From assembly GCA_009780595.1 (NCBI GenBank), contig WQZT01000034.1, positions 1-10,532 on the forward strand: a stretch of DNA of 10,532 nt, in the 5' to 3' direction. This stretch comes from Treponema sp. GTDB lineage: Bacteria; Spirochaetota; Spirochaetia; Treponematales; Breznakiellaceae. Numbering within the stretch: position 1 is the stretch's first letter; every line of letters begins with the position of its first letter. Under the pieces are notes generated by a model. The model was not told the DNA's origin and did not search any database. It saw nothing but the letters and a program-made list of their open reading frames with translations. Position numbers and translations under genes: made by a program. Positions 5,490-10,532 of the stretch are shown in pieces.

Positions 5490-6539
5490 ATGAAAAAAGG
5501 TATACTCTTTCTTGCGAGAATGGCTGCGCTGATTGCGCTTGCCGCTTTGTTTTTTGGCTGCGACCGCAGAGAACGGTTGCATATTTTCAATTGGGCGGTG
5601 TACACACCTCAATCGGTAATCGAAGCGTTCGAAAAGGAATTCGGCGTGAGAGTGGTATACACCGAATTTGCCAGTAACGAGGAAATGCTTGCCCGGCTTA
5701 TGGCTGGTGGTGGCAAAGGGTTTGACATCGTGTTTCCTTCAGGTTACTACGTCGGGATTATGATCGAGCAGGGCTTATTGGCGCAGCTTGATCATTCCCT
5801 CATGCCCAATCTTGTAAATATCAACCCTGAGCTTCTTGAAAAAGTTAAGTACGACCCCGCAATGGACTACGCAATTCCCTATTTTTGGGGAGGAGCGGGA
5901 GTTATCGTGAACACTGCGATGGTTCCCGAATTTGAGCGGGACATAAGCATTTTCAGCCGCGAGGATCTTGCCGGAAGGATGACAATGCTCGACGATCCCC
6001 GCCACGTTATTGGCGATGCGTTGAATCATCTGGGCTTCTCGCCAAACTCAAGAAACCCCGAGGAAATTGCCGCCGCCCGCGATCACATTATCGCCACGTG
6101 GAGGCCGAACCTCGTAACGTTTAACTCCGAGATAATCGGCACGGGCTTTGCCAACGGCGAGTTTTGGGTGGTGCAGACCTGGGCGGAAAATGTTTTCCTT
6201 GAAATCATGGAAAACGAGGAGATGATGGCAAACGCTGTGTTCTTTCTCCCGCCGGGAACTCCTTCGTATACCGATAATATGGTTCTTCTCAAAGATTCGC
6301 GGAACAAGGAACTGGCGCACAAGTTTATCGATTTTATTCACCGCCCGGATATTTACGCGTTGTTTCTTGACGAGTTCGGGCTTCCTTCGACGGTCAATAT
6401 TCCGGCACGGCAGTACACCACGGTAACGCCGTGGTTTTCGGTGGAAGATATGGAACTAACTGGAGAAGTTTTTGACGATGTTGGTCCGGCGATGGCGCAT
6501 TTTACCGATGCGTGGTTTTCTATAAGGATCGGAAATTAG
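5490..6539 (+). CDS. potD: Polyamine-binding lipoprotein PotD, copy 1
   Basis: Substrate-binding lipoprotein that delivers spermidine or putrescine to PotBC, 349 residues. Signal and lipobox run through residues 1-23 (LAALFFG) with lipidated Cys24. PotD landmarks are FNWAVYTP (33-40), FPSGYYV (82-88), MLDDPR (166-171), QTWAENVF (229-236), YTDNMV (260-265) and DDVGPAM (329-335). Compared with ligand-contacting residues recalled for E. coli PotD, it keeps Ser83, Tyr85, Asp168, Trp229 and Asp257 equivalents. Glu171 is His172, Trp255 is Tyr260 and Gln327 is Phe328 here. GAGGAG (5477-5482) lies 7 bases before ATG 5490, so the in-frame ATG at 5472, which precedes that SD, is not the start. The gene follows potC after a hairpin and is tandemly duplicated. 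Confidence 0.92.
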   Translation: MKKGILFLARMAALIALAALFFGCDRRERLHIFNWAVYTPQSVIEAFEKEFGVRVVYTEFASNEEMLARLMAGGGKGFDIVFPSGYYVGIMIEQGLLAQLDHSLMPNLVNINPELLEKVKYDPAMDYAIPYFWGGAGVIVNTAMVPEFERDISIFSREDLAGRMTMLDDPRHVIGDALNHLGFSPNSRNPEEIAAARDHIIATWRPNLVTFNSEIIGTGFANGEFWVVQTWAENVFLEIMENEEMMANAVFFLPPGTPSYTDNMVLLKDSRNKELAHKFIDFIHRPDIYALFLDEFGLPSTVNIPARQYTTVTPWFSVEDMELTGEVFDDVGPAMAHFTDAWFSIRIGN

Positions 6540-6643
6540 GTTGTCGTTCGCGGCTGATTGCTGGTTAATCGATTGAGAGTAAGATGCCGAAACTCATTTC
6601 CGGGTACTCTTGCATTTTTACAAAAGGAAAGAAGAGAAGAAAG

Positions 6644-7693
6644 ATGAAAAAAGGGATGTTCTTTTTTGCAAGGGCAGTTGCGCTGTGTATGCTTGCGGTT
6701 TTGTTTTTCGGCTGCGACCGCAGAGAGCGGCTGCACATCTTTAATTGGGCGGTGTACACTCCCCAATCGATCATTCAGGCGTTCGAGAAAGAATTCGGTG
6801 TACGAGTAATTTACACCGAATTCGCCAGCAACGAAGAAATGCTCGCCCGTCTTATGGCAGGCGGCGGCAGAGGGTTTGACATTGTTTTTCCATCAGGCGA
6901 TTATGTTGGCATTTTGATTCGGCAGGGTCTGTTGGAAAAGCTAAATCATTCCCTTCTGCCTAATCTTGAAAATATCGATCCGTATGTTCTCAGCAAAGCT
7001 ATATACGATCCTGCAATGGAATATTCCGTTCCCTATTTTTTTGGCGCGGCGGGAGTTGCGGTTAACACTGCGATGGTTCCTGATTTTCCGCGCGATATGA
7101 GCATTTTCAGCCGCATTGATCTTGCCGGAAAAATGACAATGCTCGATGATCCCCGGCAAGTTATCGGCGATGCTCTGCACTATCTGGGCTTTTCGGTAAA
7201 CTCCAGAAACCCCGAAGAAATTGCCGCCGCCCGCGATCACATCATCACTCACTGGCGGCCGAATCTCGTAACGTTTAACTCCGAGATAATCGGCACGGGT
7301 TTTGCCAACGGCCAGTTTTGGGTGGTGCAGACCTGGGCAGAAAATGTTTTCGCGGAAATCGCCGATGATCCGCAGAAGCTCAACGACACGGAGTTTTTTG
7401 TCCCGCCGGGCGCTTCTTCATTTACCGACAATATGGTTATTATGAACGGCTCGCGCAACGTAGAACTGGCGCACAAATTTATCAACTTCATTCACCGCCC
7501 GGACATTTACGCGATGTTTGCTGATGCTTTCGCGTTGCCCTCCACCGTCAACGTTCCCGCGCGGAATTACACCCGCGTAACCCCGTGGTATTCTGTGGAG
7601 GATATGAAATTGACCGGGGAAATTCAAGACGATGTCGGTCCGGCGATGGAGTATTTTACAGACGCCTGGTTTTCTATAAAAGTTGGACACTAG
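6644..7693 (+). CDS. Polyamine-binding lipoprotein PotD, copy 2 (tandem paralogue)
   Basis: Second substrate-binding lipoprotein, also 349 residues and colinear with copy 1 without gaps. By eye there are about 74 differences in 325 mature residues (roughly 77% identity). Lipobox LAVLFFG with Cys24. The pocket differs: FPSGDYV puts Asp86 where E. coli PotD has Tyr85. Gln172 replaces the Glu171 equivalent, Phe260 the Trp255 equivalent, and Gln328 restores the E. coli Gln327 equivalent that copy 1 lacks. It may bind another polyamine or the same one with different affinity. The start at 6644 matches copy 1; the frame is open to ATG 6584, which would add 20 residues ahead of the signal peptide. 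The SD is weak (AAAGGAAAGAAG, 6623-6634). The 104-base gap after copy 1 shows no promoter or terminator, so co-transcription is likely. Confidence 0.9.
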   Translation: MKKGMFFFARAVALCMLAVLFFGCDRRERLHIFNWAVYTPQSIIQAFEKEFGVRVIYTEFASNEEMLARLMAGGGRGFDIVFPSGDYVGILIRQGLLEKLNHSLLPNLENIDPYVLSKAIYDPAMEYSVPYFFGAAGVAVNTAMVPDFPRDMSIFSRIDLAGKMTMLDDPRQVIGDALHYLGFSVNSRNPEEIAAARDHIITHWRPNLVTFNSEIIGTGFANGQFWVVQTWAENVFAEIADDPQKLNDTEFFVPPGASSFTDNMVIMNGSRNVELAHKFINFIHRPDIYAMFADAFALPSTVNVPARNYTRVTPWYSVEDMKLTGEIQDDVGPAMEYFTDAWFSIKVGH

Positions 7694-7771
7694 ATTTTCC
7701 CTGTTGAAATACCGCAGACGTTCTCGTCAGTCAATTTCTTTACCTTGAAAGTTAAATCTCCGCTTTAACCG

Positions 7772-8572
7772 TTACAGCATTTGCGTTGCTAGCAAGCCGA
7801 CAAGCACACCCGCCAGTGTTACCACAGATGCCGTGCGGTTGTTGGTCATAATTGTCGATTGCGGGATTATTTCGCCAAAGACGATGTACAGCATCGCGCC
7901 GCCCGCCGCCGCCAGCGAGAGTGCAATCGCAAAGTCAGAAATGCTCCCAATCAGCATCCCGATAATCCCGCCCGCAAGCGTTGTTGCCCCCGCCAGCGCC
8001 GTTAGAATCACAACCTTCACTTTGCCAACTCCCCCGGTGAGCAGGGGCGCGGCGATAGCCATTCCTTCGGGGATATTATGCACCGCGATCATCAACGCCA
8101 AAAGCGCACCCAATCTGTAATCGTACGCACCGCCTGAGCCAATTGCCATTCCTTCTGGAACGTTGTGCAAAGCAATCGCAATAAGCATCAGCATTCCCGA
8201 ACGAAGCATGCGCGGCGCGTTAACGTCTTTTTTATTGTTGATTATAGAGCTTTGGTGGTACAGTTCTTCAGGCGTGTGATGTACACCGCGAGCATCTTTC
8301 ATTCCAGTTATTTTATCAACCGCGCGGCTTAAAATCATTACAATAATGATACCGATTATAATACCAAAAAGCGAAGTTGCCAGCCCGGAAATATGGATTG
8401 CTTCCGGCACAAGCCCAAACGAGACGATGCTGAGCATAACTCCCGCTGCAAACGACAAAAGCCAGCAAATCATATTGTCCGAGGGCTTTCTTAATAAAAT
8501 CGCGGAAATCAATCCGCCAGCTCCCATTCCAACAATTCCCGCAATTGCGCTCAACAAAATAATCTGTACCAT
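7772..8572 (-). CDS. ZIP-family divalent metal transporter (ZupT/GufA-like)
   Basis: Inner-membrane importer of zinc and possibly iron or manganese, 266 residues. Eight hydrophobic segments can be traced. The two paired metal-binding helices carry HNVPEGMAIG (136-145) and HNIPEGMAIA (165-174), the hallmark of ZIP helices 4 and 5. GEIIP (233-237) lies in a later helix. The loop between the third and fourth helices contains His98, His99 and His106, typical of the variable His loop. The gene converges on potD copy 2 with 78 bases between stops and no strong terminator in that gap. ATG 8572 is the only usable start before an upstream stop at 8584-8582, but no SD precedes it. The promoter is placed so that the mRNA could begin at or next to the ATG. 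Confidence 0.9.
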   Translation of the reverse strand: MVQIILLSAIAGIVGMGAGGLISAILLRKPSDNMICWLLSFAAGVMLSIVSFGLVPEAIHISGLATSLFGIIIGIIIVMILSRAVDKITGMKDARGVHHTPEELYHQSSIINNKKDVNAPRMLRSGMLMLIAIALHNVPEGMAIGSGGAYDYRLGALLALMIAVHNIPEGMAIAAPLLTGGVGKVKVVILTALAGATTLAGGIIGMLIGSISDFAIALSLAAAGGAMLYIVFGEIIPQSTIMTNNRTASVVTLAGVLVGLLATQML

Positions 8573-8578
8573 GCAAGT

Positions 8579-8607
8579 AAGTTAGCACAAACTAACCAAT
8601 CTGTCAA
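8579..8607 (-). promoter_or_regulatory. Promoter of the ZIP gene, predicting a leaderless mRNA
   Basis: On the minus strand TTGACA (8607-8602), a 17-base spacer and TAACTT (8584-8579) preceded by TGC form a promoter with a perfect -35 box and an extended -10 motif, though the -10 hexamer matches at only 3 of 6 positions. Just six bases (8578-8573) separate the -10 box from the ATG, so initiation would occur at about the A of the start codon. Confidence 0.6.
8581..8596. repeat. Inverted repeat GTTAG-N6-CTAAC over the ZIP promoter
   Basis: GTTAG (8581-8585) and CTAAC (8592-8596) are perfect arms separated by six bases. They cover part of the -10 box and the adjacent spacer of the ZIP promoter, where a bound repressor would block polymerase. 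A metal-responsive regulator is an attractive guess for a metal importer, but the arms are short. Confidence 0.4.
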
Positions 8608-8650
8608 GCTACTTTTGAACTTTTTTATCTATAATTTATCTGTTATCTGC

Positions 8651-9739
8651 CTACGCTTTGTCGCTTTTAAGCCCCGCGCCGCACAGGGGAATGAGGCTGT
8701 CGCCTTCAATGAAATGCCCCGTTGTGTAAGCTTTGTACGCCGCGTACGTCGCCGCTGTCGTATGCTCCACGTGAAACCCGCTGCGGCTGAGTTCCTCGCG
8801 GGCGGGGATTATTCCCGCCTCCGGGGCTGTGATGACAACACGCTGCCCGCCGTAGCCCGCGCTGTCGAGGATTTCCGCCCCCCGCATTGGCTTTCCGATC
8901 GCGATGCCCTCAGCGTATGTTGGCTCAGGCGTAACCGTACGCGGGGCAGTACCGGTGTTGTACAGCGGGGCGCACCGTTCACTCTGCACGATGAAGATTC
9001 GTGGCAGACTTTTGATACATCCGGCGGTGTACAGCTCGTTCAGCGCAAGCTGGCTTCCAATGAGCAGCGTACCGTTGCCGACCGGAATAAACAAATTGTC
9101 GGGAATCTTGCCCAGTTGCTCGTAGATTTCGTATATGAAAGTTTTTGTCCCCTGATAAAACATAGGGTTGTAAACGTGGTTGGCGTAGTAGCAGCCTTCG
9201 TCGAGCGCAATTTTCCGGCACGCATCGGCAGTTTCGTCCCGCGTGCCGTCAAAGACAACGCAGTCCGCGCCGTGTGCTTCGATCATTTTGACCTTTGACG
9301 GCGATGTTCCGCTCGGCACAAAAATCCGGCAGGCGATACCAGCGCGGGCGCAGTACGCCGCAACCGCATTCCCCGCGTTGCCGCTTGAATCTTGCACAAC
9401 GCTCTTTACGCCGATGGTTTTGCAGAGCCAGATGAGCGCGGCGGCTCCGCGATCTTTGAACGAGAGCGTTGGCATCGCGTAATCGAGCTTGAACCAGAGT
9501 TTATCGCGGTACATCACCGTCGCCGTCATTCCCTCGCCCAGCGTTACCTCCCGCCACAGCTCGCTCAGCGGCGGCATAAAAGCGCGGTAACGGAAAATGT
9601 TCCACTCGGCGGTGTCCAGCAGCGCGGGGTCGTATTGTGGCGGCGCAAAGTCCAGCCGGAAAAGCCCGCCGCAACTGCACAAGCTGCGGGTGTCAAGCGG
9701 AGCGGTTTTGCCGCAGGTATAACACGCGAATTGCGCCAT
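8651..9739 (-). CDS. thrC: Threonine-synthase-like PLP-dependent enzyme
   Basis: Cytoplasmic PLP enzyme of fold type II, 362 residues. It probably converts O-phospho-homoserine to threonine and phosphate. An N-terminal four-cysteine motif, C6-x2-C9 and C21-x-C23, looks like the small zinc-ribbon-like element seen in many archaeal-type threonine synthases. LSFKDRG (92-98) contains the PLP lysine, Lys95. SSGNAGNA (118-125) binds the cofactor ring, GNGT (221-224) the phosphate, and PLCGAGLK (351-358) closes the active site. The usual threonine-synthase PTGSFKDRG is PTLSFKDRG here, so a related beta-replacing or eliminating enzyme is not excluded. The start lies 11 bases after the stop of the upstream hydrolase gene, with AAGGGCGG overlapping that stop, so the two form an operon. 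No clear terminator follows. Confidence 0.75.
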   Translation of the reverse strand: MAQFACYTCGKTAPLDTRSLCSCGGLFRLDFAPPQYDPALLDTAEWNIFRYRAFMPPLSELWREVTLGEGMTATVMYRDKLWFKLDYAMPTLSFKDRGAAALIWLCKTIGVKSVVQDSSGNAGNAVAAYCARAGIACRIFVPSGTSPSKVKMIEAHGADCVVFDGTRDETADACRKIALDEGCYYANHVYNPMFYQGTKTFIYEIYEQLGKIPDNLFIPVGNGTLLIGSQLALNELYTAGCIKSLPRIFIVQSERCAPLYNTGTAPRTVTPEPTYAEGIAIGKPMRGAEILDSAGYGGQRVVITAPEAGIIPAREELSRSGFHVEHTTAATYAAYKAYTTGHFIEGDSLIPLCGAGLKSDKA

Positions 9740-9750
9740 TGCCGCCGCCC

Positions 9751-10446
9751 TTAGCCGATTTGGTCTAAGTAACGGAGGAGCTGCGATTCTTCCCTAATCG
9801 TAGTCGGCTCGCCGTGTCCAGCGCAGACCACCGTGTCGCCCTCTATCGAAAGAAGGCGCTTCAGGCTTCGGCGCAGTTGATTCCAGTTCCCGCCGGGGAG
9901 GTCTGTACGCCCAAAGCTTCCCTGAAAGAGCGTATCCCCGGTAAAAGCAACCCCGGCGGCTTCATCGTGAAGGCAAACGCTTCCGCCTGTGTGCCCCGGA
10001 AGGTGCAAAACTTTGAACGGCCCCACGCTGTCCCCTTCTTCAAAAAAGAAGTCCGCATTCGGAAGCGTCTGCCACAGCGCGTTGACATACGCCGCGCTCC
10101 CCGCAGCAACGGTGAAACTCTCTTGGTGGGCGGCAAGTGCATCCGGGCACAAGTAATGCGCGTCTCCCCTGTGAATGCCGATTTTCGGGAGCGCCCCGTC
10201 TCCGCACACGTCAAGCAGCGCTGGCAACCCCGACAGGTGATCGAAATGCCCGTGGGTCATCAGTATATAGCAGGGCGACCAGTTTAACGTTTCAAGGCGG
10301 GCGGCAATACGTTCCGCATCAGCACCCGGGTCAATAACGACACACGGCTGCTTCCCGCCCGCCACCTCGTACGCGCCGTCTAACGCATACAGCCAGCAGT
10401 TGGTGCTAACATCCCCTACAACAATGCTGTCAATTTTCTTTTCCAT
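9751..10446 (-). CDS. Metallo-beta-lactamase-fold hydrolase (glyoxalase II / GloC-like)
   Basis: Cytoplasmic binuclear metal hydrolase, 231 residues, no signal peptide. The metal ligands are all present: THGHFDH (64-70, giving His65, His67, Asp69 and His70), His152 in PGHTGGS, Asp171 in GDTLFQGSFGRTD and His211 in GHGEPTT. The GDTLF...GRTD and C-terminal GHGEPTTI blocks are typical of the short YcbL/GloC branch, which hydrolyses thioesters such as S-lactoylglutathione. Length suits that branch, shorter than classic GloB. The true substrate in this organism is unknown. An insertion-like segment at about 85-125 separates the first motif from the rest. No SD precedes ATG 10446. The gene is first in a probable operon with the threonine-synthase-like gene. 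Confidence 0.85.
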   Translation of the reverse strand: MEKKIDSIVVGDVSTNCWLYALDGAYEVAGGKQPCVVIDPGADAERIAARLETLNWSPCYILMTHGHFDHLSGLPALLDVCGDGALPKIGIHRGDAHYLCPDALAAHQESFTVAAGSAAYVNALWQTLPNADFFFEEGDSVGPFKVLHLPGHTGGSVCLHDEAAGVAFTGDTLFQGSFGRTDLPGGNWNQLRRSLKRLLSIEGDTVVCAGHGEPTTIREESQLLRYLDQIG

Positions 10447-10455
10447 GGTGATGTT

Positions 10456-10475
10456 ATTGTAACCGCTTTTTGCGG
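10456..10475 (-). promoter_or_regulatory. Possible promoter with embedded inverted repeat upstream of the MBL hydrolase
   Basis: On the minus strand TACAAT (10461-10456) matches the -10 consensus at 5 of 6 positions and lies nine bases before the ATG, giving a leader of only two or three bases. The -35 region is poor (TAGCAA, 3 of 6 at 17 bases). The spacer contains CCGC-AAAAA-GCGG (10475-10463), an inverted repeat that might be an operator. Between 10476 and the window end nothing else is recognisable. Confidence 0.35.
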
Positions 10476-10532
10476 AGCTTGCTAGTTGTTTGGGGGGATA
10501 GAAATTAAATTATTTTTGTAGTATGCTAAACA

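Larger units (their letters stand above)
5481..7693 (+). repeat. Tandem gene duplication of potD
   Basis: Two units, 5481-6539 and 6635-7693, each 1059 bases, are direct repeats. Similarity begins upstream of the start codon: a 20-base block spanning the pre-start AG-rich tract and first codons is identical (5481-5500 and 6635-6654). Identity is uneven, highest at 6103-6196 versus 7257-7350, where only 4 of 94 bases differ. Confidence 0.85.

Noticed and set aside
8579..8599. DtxR/IdeR-type operator upstream of the ZIP gene
   Set aside because: Half-sites GGTTAG and CTAAC resemble the DtxR consensus arms, but the six-base gap differs from the single central base of that operator, so the family cannot be named.
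8625..8648. Three TTATCT copies downstream of the threonine-synthase-like gene
   Set aside because: They are short, A+T-rich and unevenly spaced (11 and 7 bases). They form no hairpin and no array.
8615..9298. 227-codon plus-strand open frame
   Set aside because: It is antisense to the threonine-synthase-like gene, whose PLP motifs are clearly on the minus strand.

Overview
The window looks like chromosomal DNA from a spirochaete, most likely a Treponema. Three things point there: a potABC-potD polyamine/spermidine ABC transporter operon, small membrane lipoproteins with a relaxed spirochaetal lipobox, and a short outer-membrane beta-barrel protein of the kind common in treponemes. G+C is moderate in most genes and clearly lower between about 500 and 2400. 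I see no mobile element, CRISPR array, tRNA or rRNA. Most genes belong to well-known families; the unusual material lies in the intergenic regions and in the duplicated binding protein.

Left part (1-2400). A minus-strand sodium/proton:dicarboxylate (amino acid) symporter runs off the left edge. A minus-strand single-domain lipoprotein (635-1015) follows. Then comes a 534-base gene-poor stretch (1016-1549) with two divergent promoters. Both match the housekeeping consensus TTGACA/17/TATAAT perfectly. The leftward one drives the lipoprotein gene. The rightward one starts a unit of about 225 nt that ends at a textbook intrinsic terminator and has no convincing reading frame. It is either a small RNA or an attenuated leader of the outer-membrane protein gene at 1550-2254, which has its own terminator.

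Central part (2400-7700). Tightly packed or overlapping genes on the plus strand encode a complete PotABCD-type importer: ATPase (potA), two permeases (potB, potC) and two tandem lipoprotein substrate-binding proteins. The two binding proteins are each 349 aa and about three quarters identical, but differ at positions that line the ligand pocket in E. coli PotD. A terminator-like hairpin lies between potC and the first potD. One permease/ATPase core is probably fed by two binding proteins of somewhat different specificity or affinity.

Right part (7770-10532), all on the minus strand. A ZIP-family metal transporter has a promoter placed so that its mRNA may be leaderless. Upstream are a probable two-gene operon: a glyoxalase-II-like metallo-beta-lactamase-fold hydrolase and, 11 bases later, a threonine-synthase-like PLP enzyme with an N-terminal four-cysteine motif.
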